A DNA stretch of 64,000 nucleotides from contig QKWP01002052.1 in assembly GCA_003550325.1 (NCBI GenBank), positions 1 through 64,000 on the forward strand. The letters are read 5' to 3'. Shown here one piece after another: positions 50,904 through 60,312 of the stretch (positions are counted from its first letter, which is position 1; each line of letters opens with the position of its first letter). Position numbers and translations under genes: made by a program. A model generated the notes under the pieces. That model did no database searches. It was not told the DNA's origin and saw only the letters and a program-made list of their open reading frames with translations. Source of the DNA: Gigaspora rosea (lineage: Eukaryota > Glomeromycota > Glomeromycetes > Diversisporales > Gigasporaceae).

Positions 50904-52509
50904 ATGTCTGATCAGTATGACAACAACTTTGGAATTCAAGAAGATAAGCCTCTAGAATCTAAATCTAACCTTGTGCAATCAATCTTCAATTATTGTAATG
51001 TTTTAATAGGTAATAAATTGAATAATTACTAAATATTTATGGTTCGAGTGACTCTTGTTTTAGCTTACTGAATTGAAATATTCTCAATTATGCAATATTT
51101 AAATTATATTTTAATGACTTGTTTTAGGTGTCGGAGCCCTTTCACTACCTCTTGCATTTAAATATACAGGGTGGATTATCGGGATATCATTATTATTTTT
51201 CTGCATGGTAGTTACGAATTACACTGCAAAACTATTAATAAAATGTTTGAATTATAAAGAAGGGCTTTACACATATCCTGATATAGGTATTTCATAATAT
51301 TTTTTTTTCTTTAGTCATGACGTTTAATAATATAAATTTTTACAAATAAAATTTACAACACATAATAGCTACGACTGCGTTTGGAAATTTGGGAAATTTT
51401 GTTACAGTAGTTATATTTACATTGGATTTAATTGGAGTAGCAATTTCTTTAATAATCCTTATTGGTGATTCTTTACAAATATTATTTCCTGATATATCTC
51501 TTATATCTCTAAAAATTATTGCTTGGGCGATATTAATGCCATTAGCATTAATTGATCTTAAATATCTCTCAAGTTTTTCATTTCTTGGAATATTAACAAC
51601 AATAGTTTTAGCAATTATAGTAATAATTGATGGATTTACAAAAGATGAACGACCTGGAAGTTTATTTGATCCTATGAAAACTGAATTATGGCCTTCCGAT
51701 TGGAATTCTTTACCTTTTAGCTTTGGATTGATGATAGCTGGATATTCAGGTTATTATTTTGATCTTGTTAGCTATAATGCAATTAATTTACTAACTATAG
51801 GATATTTTTCAGGACATCCTGCATTCCCTCCAATATATTTAAATATGCAGACACCTAATAAATACCCGAAAGCAATAAATATCTCGTACACTTTTGGTAC
51901 TGTTATTTATCTTTCATTAGCTGTATGTGGTTACTTAATGTTTGGAAATCTGGCAAAACCAGAGGTAAGATTAAATTATACATTAAAATATTTTTAATTG
52001 GAAATTTATTAATAATTTTATCTTGGATAATACTGTAAATCCTAAATAATATGCTACAGATAACACAAAATATCATGTCTACACCTGATAATTTGATATT
52101 TCTAAATAAGCTTATAGTATGGGCCATAGCGATTAATCCATTTACAAAGATTGGGCTTATATTAAACCCAATAAATTTATACCTAGAAATACAATATCAA
52201 ACAAGTCCATGCAATTTATGGACTCGCCTACGTAATGGTTGTTACTTGTTAATAAATTTCTTGTCACGTACTTTAGTATTAACAGTTGTTGTATTAATTG
52301 CAATCAAGTATCCACAATTTGATAGAGCATTAGAATTGTTAGGTAGTTTTTTATTTTACGCTATTGCTGTAATTTTGCCGTGTATGTTCTATTTGAAATT
52401 ATATAGTAACAATTTAAGATGGTGGGAATGGTTAGTAAATTTATTTCTTATTTTGGTGTGTACTGTATTCGCAATTTTAGGAACTATTTGGGCTTTTTTG
52501 TTTTATTAA
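50904..52509 (+). CDS. Vacuolar-type amino acid transporter (AAAP/AVT-like), copy D, intact, five exons
   Basis: Exons: 50,904-51,009, 51,128-51,286, 51,369-51,749, 51,813-51,964 and 52,060-52,509, giving 416 codons (415 aa). Exons 1-4 have exactly the lengths of copy C and all phases agree. Intron 3 is only 63 bp and contains no stop, so it would add 21 residues if retained. It has a consensus-like branch site ttactaac and a tttttcag acceptor, and is spliced by analogy with C. The protein keeps GVGALSLPLAF, SGHPAFPPIYLNMQTPNKYP and a full C-terminus. It differs from C at many positions, mostly conservative, so it is an older paralog under constraint. Homology to the A/B/C upstream DNA begins at about 50,312. 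Confidence 0.9.
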
Positions 52510-52554
52510 GTTGTTTTCGTTATCATGTTAGTTATATAATAACCTAATCTCTTT

Positions 52555-52769
52555 TTAAATGAAAAATAAAAGAATAATAGTATAAAAGTTTAAGGCATAC
52601 ATATATGCTGCCATTACTGTCACTACGGCTTGAAATTGTTGTCTACTTGAAGGAAGCATTCCATTCACTTTAGGAATATCAATGTCTAGTGACGAAAGAT
52701 TTACATCAAGATAAAAATTATCTGTTGTTTGTACAATAATAGCGCTACCAAAGAAATAGACCCTATTTC
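52555..52769 (-). CDS. Possible last exon of a Kelch-like membrane protein (partial)
   Basis: On the minus strand, after a good acceptor (cttttgtag at 52,770), an open frame reads NRVYFFGSAIIVQ, then DNFYLDVNLSSLDIDIPKV, then a hydrophobic end AVVTVMAAYMYALNFYTIIL and a TAA at 52,557-52,555. N-x-(I/V)-Y-F-F-G and the F-Y-L-D-V strand resemble Kelch-repeat blades, which are common in secreted or membrane Kelch proteins of these fungi. A donor GTAAGT lies 49 bp upstream of the acceptor, but no convincing upstream exon was found. It is either the end of a real gene or a gene fragment. Confidence 0.4.
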
Positions 52770-53358
52770 CTACAAAAGCAGAACTTTAACTAAAATGCTC
52801 AAGTGAAGTAAAACTTACTAATATTATTCGCGAAAAATATTTTGAGAAAAGTTCATTTTGAATTAATACTAAATATTTCAAGATTGAATGGTATGAACAT
52901 CCGTACAATATGTACATACTACAATACTGAGGTGATAAATCAACTAATCCCCTGTCGCACTAAGTGTCACTCATGACTACCTTCATCATTATTTTTTACA
53001 CGTGATTAACCATATTTATAATAATTATATTGTGACCGGGAATCTTACCACGAAAGATTCCCGGTCTCATATTGATCATCGGGAATCTCAAATTTTTAAC
53101 TCGTAATTTTTATTTGAATCATTTTCTTTCTTGTGTTTTTCACGTTTTATCTAAAGAACTTTAAAAGCCAAAGTAAATAGGCACAGTAAAATGAAGCTAA
53201 AAAGGCACGATATGAGCAAAGTGAAAGTAAGAGTTTGACTATTCTAGGATCTTAAAAAGCCATTTTGGGATTCTTGAAACTAAAGCCTTGTCAAGTGTAA
53301 ATACAAAATTTTTAACTGCGATAATAGAGAAAAAAGCAGGGCGTTGTAAAAGTACATA
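52770..53358. other. Intergenic; one strong short stem-loop
   Basis: No gene is recognised. 53,034-53,066 is a perfect 13-bp stem, GACCGGGAATCTT / AAGATTCCCGGTC, with a 7-base loop. A further cgggaatctc lies at about 53,080. Possibly the remains of a small MITE. Confidence 0.6.
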
Positions 53359-53598
53359 CCGTAAACTGCCATATACGTACAAGACCCTCCCGGATATCAG
53401 ACCCCCTATGTACTAGACCCGAGTATGGATCTCAAAATTTACAATAGCCAGATGCGGGGTTTTTTTTAAATATCTAGGCAGTCCACTATGAATGAAAAAT
53501 ATGCATGTTTTTTTTAAATTTTCCTTTTAATAGTACAAACTCTCCACCATGTACGTACGTACGTACTAGACCCGAGTCTTTTATATGGCAGTTTACGG
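53359..53598. mobile_element. MITE with CCGTAAACTGCCATATA ends
   Basis: The left end CCGTAAACTGCCATATA is matched by the right end TATATGGCAGTTTACGG. The motif gtactagacccgagt occurs inside both halves. A target duplication is unclear. The following 53,600-54,155 holds nothing recognisable. Confidence 0.75.
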
Positions 53599-54155
53599 CA
53601 GTACTTCGACTACTATATTAAATAAAGCAAAGACAAACTCTCATTAATCGTCAATTTTGCTAATTTGATTGGTACAAATTTTGAAGATCACATTCGAAAA
53701 CATCACCAAATATGTAAATGCTCACGTTTCACCTGATCTTGAAATTTGATTTGCAGTTCGGCCACATGATCGACACAAACTGGTACAGAAAACCGTTAGT
53801 CTCATTCTGGACCTCCGTCCACAATTTTATTTACATTTGAAGCCAAAAAATAATAAATAAAAATGAAACCAATATCTAAATATTGGGTTTGAATTCCAAG
53901 CCACTAACATTCAAACCCGAGCCACCTTTTAGCCCACGGCCATAGGTCACGGATAAAATTAACCGTGACAGTATTACATCGTAAATCGTTTAAATGCTTC
54001 TGAACAACTTAGGCCAAGAATTTAAAGGCCATAAGATGCTTTGCAGCGTTGCTCACGTGAACAATTAGGTACCGTATAGCGTGGAATGTATTTATTGTCT
54101 ATAAGTGCATAAGTTTACATATGGCTATATGCAAAGTACGTATTTATCTTATATG

Positions 54156-54290
54156 CAGGGTTGGCACTAGGGATGGGCACGGCCCGGTCATGACCGGTCA
54201 TGATCGGTCAATGACCGTGACCGATATTAGCCGGTCAGAGCGGTTTGACCGACCGGTCAAGAATATGACCGATGCCAAATTCTTAATATT
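54156..54290. mobile_element. Two nested hAT-like ends with a gaccggtca array
   Basis: CAGGGTTGGCAC at 54,156 matches the end of the hAT element at 18,115-19,130. TAGGGATGGGCAC follows at 54,168. From there to about 54,285 there are repeated GACCGGTCA-type palindromes. A similar but diverged ccggtcattaaccg / gttaaccggt patch lies at 59,085-59,130 and may be the other end. No terminal partner was confirmed. Confidence 0.5.
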
Positions 54291-54547
54291 CTGGCTAATA
54301 AATGAATAATTATTGCTTAAAATTCATATCGATGTATCTGTATCATCTGATAAATAGAAAAATCAACCCGCCGCTCAAAAGTTTTTCAGATCATGTGACT
54401 TTGCATGGTTGATGGACGATATGTTTCATTTTTAAATAAAACTTTTTTATGATATAAACAATAATGAGTATATAAATTAATGTATATCACATGATCTGAA
54501 AATTTTTTAGGCAGTGTTTAAACTCTGTTGAGAAATACCTAGTTCAT

Positions 54548-54992
54548 AATTCCGGTCAAATTTGCAGATCATTTGACCAGAATTATAACAAGCCAATTTT
54601 AATTCCGGTCAAATGATCTGCAATTTTGACAGTATTGTATGTAACAGAATATGACGCTAAAGCGGAGGCAAACCATACTTAATAATTTTTCAATTAACTT
54701 TATGGTTAGGGTCGTCCTATATTAGGGTTAGATTAGGTCTTAGGTAGATATATATATGCAAAATTGCCTTCCCGACACATCGAGGTAGGTTTAGACTGCC
54801 GTTTTTTCTTGTTTTGCTTCTCCGGTGATCATCAAAATTCTATATTATGATTGGCGGTTGATCACATAATTTGCCTCCGCTTAAATATACAAATCGTTAA
54901 TAATTCTGGTCAAATTTGCAGATCATTTGGCCAGATCTAGAACAAACCAACTTTAAATGTGGTCAAATGATCTGCAAATTTGACCAGAAATA
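54548..54992. repeat. Two related palindromic modules flanking a MITE
   Basis: 54,548-54,637 and 54,900-54,992 each contain GGTCAAATTTGCAGATCATT followed by its complement around a short spacer. Between them sits the MITE 54,661-54,881. Confidence 0.7.
54661..54881. mobile_element. 221-bp MITE with AGCGGAGGCAAA ends and TAA duplication
   Basis: The ends AGCGGAGGCAAA and TTTGCCTCCGCT are flanked by TAA on both sides (54,658-54,660 and 54,882-54,884), which fits a PIF/Harbinger-type TWA target. The core, with aaaattgccttcccgacac and taggtttagactgccg, recurs at 11,090-11,195 (inverted) and 58,797-58,885. Confidence 0.8.
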
Positions 54993-55056
54993 TGAACGAA
55001 CGGTTTTATTGATCATGTGATGCAAATCGCCGTGATTTGTTTCTCTTTCGGGGGAC

Positions 55057-56150
55057 GGAGAGTCTACGGACGCAAATCATACGTTTTTGATACTCCTGCA
55101 CCTACTTTTTTGATACTCCTGTATGTACCCTAAAATTACCTTACTTTTTTGATACCGATCTGCATATATACACGTGACTTATGTTACACAAAGGCCCAGT
55201 GCAGCAAATCTTACGTTTTTGATACTCCTGCACTTACTTTTTTGATACTCCTGTATGCAGTGTTGTACACGGACATTGTCCCGCCGATTTTTCAGGGACG
55301 CGGGACGGGACGTCCGGGACATGTCCGCAATAATGTCCCAACATGATACATGTCCGCCGGGTAAAACCAATCAAATTGCGGAATTATACGAATTTTATTG
55401 GTAGATGATCACGTGTTGAGTCGCAAAATGTCCGGGACAAAAAAATTCTGGGCGGACATGTCCCGGACGTCCCGTCCCGGACTGTCCCGCCGTCCGTGTC
55501 CGTGTCCCATGACAGCACTGCCTGTATGTACCCCAAAATTACGCTTACTTTTTTGATGCAGATCTGCATATATACACGTGACTTGTGTTACACAAAGGCC
55601 CGGTGCATTGTTTTTGCAAAAATAATTTTTGGTTACACGCCGCTAATGTCGTGTAACGTTACACAGGTCTAATTTTGCCCGGCATTAAGCTTAATGCTGG
55701 TGGGCACTATCATAATAATGCCCCCGGCGGGGTTAGACATAATTCCGGCCCACCCTAACCCTAAATCTAGGCAAAGCAACATCCAATCACAGTACATATA
55801 CTGGTTACACAACATATGCATCTAGTATATGTACTGTGATTGGATGTTGCTTCACCTAGATTTAGGGTTAGGGTGGGCCAGAATTATATCTAACCCTGCT
55901 GGGGGCATTATCTTGATAGTGTCCACCAGCATTAAGCTTAATGCCGGGCAAAATTAGACTTGTATAACATTACACGACATTAGCGGCATGTAACTAAAAT
56001 TTATTTTTGCACTGGGCCTTTGTGTAATATAAGTCATGTGTATATATGCAAATCGTATCAAAAAAGTAAGGTAATTTTGGGGTACATATAGGAGTATCAA
56101 AAAAGTAGGTGCAGGAGTATTAAAAACATATGATTTGCTCTACAGACACA
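55057..56150. mobile_element. 1.1-kb foldback element with a duplicated left arm
   Basis: The outer arm at about 55,057-55,200 (gtttttgatactcctgcacc, cacaaaggcccagtgca) pairs with about 56,005-56,145 (tgcactgggcctttgtg, ggtgcaggagtattaaaaac). The inner arms 55,606-55,803 and 55,820-56,005 pair almost perfectly around the loop at about 55,805-55,820. The left outer arm occurs twice (55,057-55,200 and 55,200-55,605), the second copy carrying a hAT MITE. No ORF is seen. CCCTAACCCTAA occurs inside the inner arm but is not an array. Confidence 0.8.
55258..55520. mobile_element. 263-bp hAT MITE with gtcccggac subterminal arrays
   Basis: The ends are CAGTGTTGT and ACAGCACTG, with a perfect 8-bp target duplication CCTGTATG (55,250-55,257 and 55,521-55,528). 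Both halves are packed with GTCCCGGAC, GACATGTCC and GGGACGTCC motifs, much more GC-rich than their surroundings. Confidence 0.9.
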
Positions 56151-56677
56151 TACTGGTCACATGATTTTTGTCTTACAGACACATACCAAAATAATAAAAT
56201 TTTTTTGATTTAAAAAACAATAAGACAAGGTTTATGTACTGAATTAACCTTTATAATTCTAAAAAAATTGTTCTTCTGGTCTTTCTGGTACTATAATAAT
56301 GAGAATGAGATTATTAAAATCAACTCAGAAGAACCGGAGATATAGCTTTATGATTTTATTCGACGTTTTTACATAATCTTTTAAGTTTCGAAGGTTATAT
56401 TTCCAGTTATACTAATCAGATTTTAATAATATCATCACCAATAGAACCGGAAAGACGGAGAACAAGTTTTTTTAAAATGATAAAAGAAGGTAACTTAGTT
56501 CGAAAGTCGTCTTGGTTACTTTTTTTTCTTTTTTAAAATTAAAAAGAAATTTGACTGAGCTTTTATAGTAGGTTAATCCTATAGTTCTAAAAAAACTTGT
56601 TCTCCAGGTCTTTCTGGGTTAATGATAGTAAGATTATTAAGACCAACTCAGTAGAGCCGGAGATATAGCCTCATGAA

Positions 56678-58420
56678 TATAGATGCTAGTGAAATGGGTT
56701 AATTTCACCAGGTGAAATGGTGAAAAAGTTTCACCAGAATTACACCAAAATAAAATTTTGATGAATTGGTAAAATGGTGAATTGGTGAATTGGTGCAATT
56801 GGTGTAATTGGTGAATTGGTGAATTGGTGAATTGGTAAATTGGTGAATTGGTGAATTGGTGAAACGGTAAAACAGTGAATTGGTGAAACGGTAAAATGGT
56901 GAAACGGAATTGCTTTCATTTATTTCATGCTTTTGTCACGTTACAGATTTTATTTTTATATTGCGCATATTGCAATCTAACTTCGAATTTAAGCAATTTT
57001 TTTTAACTTTAGGGCAGTGTCATTAATCACCTGATTATTTTTTATCAGAGGCCTACCCCCCTCCCTCTTTCTCAATATATAAATAGTCAGGTTCTTATAT
57101 ATAATTTCAACTTTTTTTACCCCCTCCCCCTAAAAAATCACCTGATTTTTGTTACTCCTCTTACCTTATACTCAAAAATACAGTACTAGCCGTTTTACTT
57201 AAAACTATTTTTTTAGAAAATTAAAATATCATGAATATTTTATTAACAACCCATTTTTTATTTATTGCTACAAACATGACGTAGGTACTTATAATATTGA
57301 GAAAAAAGCATTTTCAAAATCTGCTGAAGGTTGCGATTCTGACGGAAAATTAGATCTCAGAGTGGCGCCGAAAAAAATGTAAAAAAAGCATTTGAACGTT
57401 ATTTAAAATCTGCTGAAGATGTAATTTGGTGAAAACCGTAGTCTTTGATATTGTTATTATCATGGTACAGTGTTTATGATATATTTTTTTGTTATAAATT
57501 CAAAATACTGCTAATCTATAGTTTTATTACACCTGGACTTTATTTCAAGATTTTATTTATTATTAAATTTTTAGCCTTCATGTATATAAAGCCTAGTTGC
57601 AAGAGGAATCATTACATTCCTATTATTATATTGTTATTATTATATTCCTATAAAAGCAAAAAGAAATTTTAATAGTAAATTTTAGGTTTTGAAACTACTG
57701 ATCTAAGACGTAGGTCCGCAACGAAGAATTGGTTTGCTGTTCCAATAATAAGAAATTTTTATGCCATATTAGGTTAATATTACTAGCTCTTTGCCTGTGC
57801 CTTCGTCATGGAAATTTTTTAGAAATTGGTCGTTACTTTAAAAATTACTTGCTTCGGGTAATCGAAGTATATGTTAAATTAGTTTTATCAGAATTATCGT
57901 GGTTTTTGCCGTTATCACTATTTTCAAATTAGTACGTACTATAACATGTAGATGAACCTGCATATTACCGTTTATAAAATTCTTATGGCTCTCACTTTTT
58001 GATAAGTTGTCCAAATATTCGCAGATACCTGCGGATCTTTTTTAAATATTTTGGATAAAGGTTATTATTCGTAAGGCATATGGTATCCAGATGTGTATTA
58101 TGCTGTACAGATATACAGATAAACAGTCAACAGTTCTGACCTCTAAGTGTATCTGTAAAAACTTAAAATATAAAAACTTAAACAAAAATGAAGGCTGGAA
58201 TAATTCCAGATTCTGCCATTTTCACATTTCACGATTTCACCATTTCACCATTCTACCATCTCACCAATTCACCAATTCACCAATTCACCAATTCACCAAT
58301 TTCACCAATTACACCAATTACACCAATTCACCAGTTACACCAGTTACACCAAACCGAGTAGTGAATGGTGAAATGGTGAAATCATTTCACCACTTCGATT
58401 TAATTTCACCAGCATCTATA
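56678..58420. mobile_element. hAT-type element with ggtgaattg arrays and captured Sel1 sequence
   Basis: The 1,743-bp element has ends TATAGATGCTAGTGAAAT and ATTTCACCAGCATCTATA and a perfect 8-bp target duplication CTCATGAA (56,670-56,677 and 58,421-58,428). Arrays of TTGGTGAA / TTCACCAA occupy 56,700-56,905 and, inverted, 58,215-58,410. The interior (57,230-57,900) carries broken host-gene-like sequence, including Sel1 remnants near 57,300-57,420. No transposase is recognised. Confidence 0.9.
57290..57425 (+). pseudogene. Sel1-repeat fragments captured inside the hAT element
   Basis: One frame reads EKKAFSKSAEG at about 57,297-57,332. Another, about 70 bp later, reads KKAFERYLKSAED at about 57,383-57,421. 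Both match the helix B part of Sel1 units in the intact kinases (EKKAFEYFKKSAE). The spacing is close to one 108-bp unit once indels are allowed. Frames are broken and there is no start. Confidence 0.65.
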
Positions 58421-58690
58421 CTCATGAAGTTTATGTACATTTTATATTATCTTTATAACGTTGCCCAAATTTCGAAATGTTATATTTTCAGTTTTACTGA
58501 TCAGCTTTAATAATCTCATCACCATTAGAACCAAAAAGACTAGGAGAACAAAGTTTATTAGAAAGTTAAAAGGTTAACTTGATAAAAAAGCCTTGTCAAA
58601 TCGTTTTTTTATCAAAAAAATCATTATTTTGGTACATGTCCATAAGATAAAAAATCACGTGACCGGTACGTGTCCGTAGACTCTCCGTTC

Positions 58691-58984
58691 GGGGATGGCT
58701 AAAGCCATGTACCCACATTGTTTTTTGAAATTTTAGTTAAAATTCATATCAGAGTCTGTTTAGCATTAGGGTCGGGGTTAGGGCTAGGACCAATATAGGT
58801 AAAATTACCTTCCCGACATTTTTTATTAATGGCCCAAGATAGGTTTAGAATGCTGTTTTTATGTTTTTGAGTTTTTTTTGTTTTTTGACTTCTTCTAGCT
58901 GATCCGTGTAAACAAAATTTTGCGACTCCGTTTGGTTGATTTACACGAAAATGTCACGTGGGTACATGGCTTTAGACAACCCCC
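58691..58984. mobile_element. MITE with GGGGATGGCTAAAGCC ends
   Basis: The left end GGGGATGGCTAAAGCCATGT matches the complement of the right end (GGGGTTGTCTAAAGCCATGT). The core shares accttcccgacat and taggtttagaatgctg with the TAA-flanked MITE at 54,661-54,881, although the termini are unrelated. No target duplication is clear. Confidence 0.7.
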
Positions 58985-59262
58985 TCTTTTAGCAGTCTGT
59001 GCAGTGTACCATTCCTACTTGTACTTATTTAGATATTTGATCAGATAATTGGGTAAATAATTTATCGGCTATAACCGGTCATTAACCGTATGAATGACCG
59101 CAGTCAAACGATCATAACGGTTAACCGGTTGAGGTATCGATCTATGTAGCTGGATGATTTTGCCGGTGATTATCAGATTAACTGATAATTCGAGTAAGAT
59201 AGTGCCAGCTAATCTATTGTAGCGGCATATGCTTGATCTACGTTAAGATAGTCTTTAATTGT
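58985..59262. other. Non-coding boundary between transposon nest and gene array
   Basis: Contains ccggtcattaaccg-type palindromes (59,085-59,130). A small stem-loop at about 59,168-59,192 (gattatcag-attaa-ctgataatt) lies about 75 bp past the end of the last gene of the array. It could act as a 3'-end signal; that is speculative. Confidence 0.5.
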
Positions 59263-60312
59263 TCAAATTTTCAGTTGGCGTAAGATATTCTTCTTGTCTC
59301 CGGTTTCATGTACTGTATATCTGTATACATTATTTTGAATTTTACTGTATTCGGTCGGTGCGTTATGCCATATTTCTTCTAATGTCGGAAGACAGTTTAC
59401 TTTTTCTGCTACTTTATTTCTATCTTGAAAATCGAATATTTGTAAATATTTTCTTCCGTAATAGTTATTAAGATACTTATTAATTCTGGTAAGTCTTCCA
59501 CGTAATCTGTTTATTTCGAGTATTACACCTTTCTTGTATTTTTCAATAGCAATTATTTCTTTTGTCGTTACTTTTTCTGTCTTCTTTTTAAAGGTATTAA
59601 ATTCTTTTTCCATTAATGGTGATATATCATTTTCTTCTTGCTCGTCAAGTGATTCTATTTCACAGTAATTGAAATATTTTCCAATTTCTTGAAATATGAA
59701 GTATTGGTTCTTTTGTAGCATAGGTATCAGGTTCATAAATATGACTTCCTGAAATGTATGCCATGTCCAGTCAGATGATTTATCTGACTCCGTTGCTATC
59801 GGTTCTTGTATCCAAACCCATGTATATATAAATATCGAGAGTGTAACATTATATATCGCATCTTGAACGTTACATCTTCAAGCGGTCCATTCAAGTTGTG
59901 ATAGTACTGTTTCACTCCAGATCTTCTGTAATTTTTCTTCTTCAAGAATTATTCCTGATTCTTCAAGTATTTCACGCATTGCTGCGTCTTCTTTTGTTTC
60001 TAAAATTTCATGTCCATTGTTATCGGTATAGACGTCTACCTTTCCTCCGGTTCCTTGCATCATATTGAAATATGGTTTATCGGGATGTATTCTTTGTGAT
60101 AACATAATTTGTATTCCTCTCGTTGAATCTCTTCTGAATATAACAACTTGTACTAATCGTCTGTCTTTTAATTGGTTATTCCTTCTACAATATGCACAAT
60201 TGTTGTAGAAAGTCATTTCGTAGGTTTCGGTAAGTCCTCTATATTCAAAGATAGGTCGGTATTGTCTGCATCTTGAACATTGTCGCGTTCTTTCATCGAT
60301 TTCGATTTCCAT
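59263..60312 (-). CDS. Zinc-module + Nudix hydrolase protein, interrupted by one in-frame TGA
   Basis: ATG at 60,312 in a strong context (aaaATGG). Residues 12-42 form a C-x2-C...C-x2-C zinc module. The Nudix domain follows, with a GTGGKVD strand and REILEESG at 113-120, the core of the Nudix box G-x5-E-x7-REUxEExGU (the first Gly spacing is one short). Nudix enzymes hydrolyse nucleoside diphosphates linked to another group, such as NTPs or RNA caps. TGA at 59,880-59,878 ends a 144-aa product. The same frame then stays open for 204 more codons to 59,263, including SDWTWHTFQEV, which reads like the natural Nudix C-terminus, then a charged helical tail. Nonsense mutation, sequencing error or readthrough are possible. 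The start overlaps the previous gene by 100 nt. Confidence 0.75.

Larger units (their letters stand above)
56244..58585. repeat. Tandem duplication of about 300 bp, second copy split by a hAT element
   Basis: Copy 1 is about 56,244-56,515. Copy 2 is 56,570-56,677 plus 58,429-58,585. Shared landmarks: aaaacttgttct.caggtctttctgg, gccggagatatagc, atatttcagttttactgatcag and aataatctcatcacc. Function unknown; both copies are probably part of an older transposon. Confidence 0.75.

Noticed and set aside
55750..55880. CCCTAACCCTAA / TTAGGGTTAGGG motifs (also near 10,371 and 58,770) as internal telomere repeats
   Set aside because: Only two units at each site, placed in the arms of a foldback or inside MITEs. 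Too few for a telomere-derived array.
58091..58510. 139-codon ORF with repeated HQFTNSPI-like text
   Set aside because: It reads through the ggtgaattg subterminal array of the hAT element; the repeat produces the peptide.
60213..60312. Programmed -1 frameshift joining the zinc and Nudix ORFs
   Set aside because: No X-XXY-YYZ slippery heptamer in the correct phase was found, and the Nudix ORF has its own well-placed ATG.
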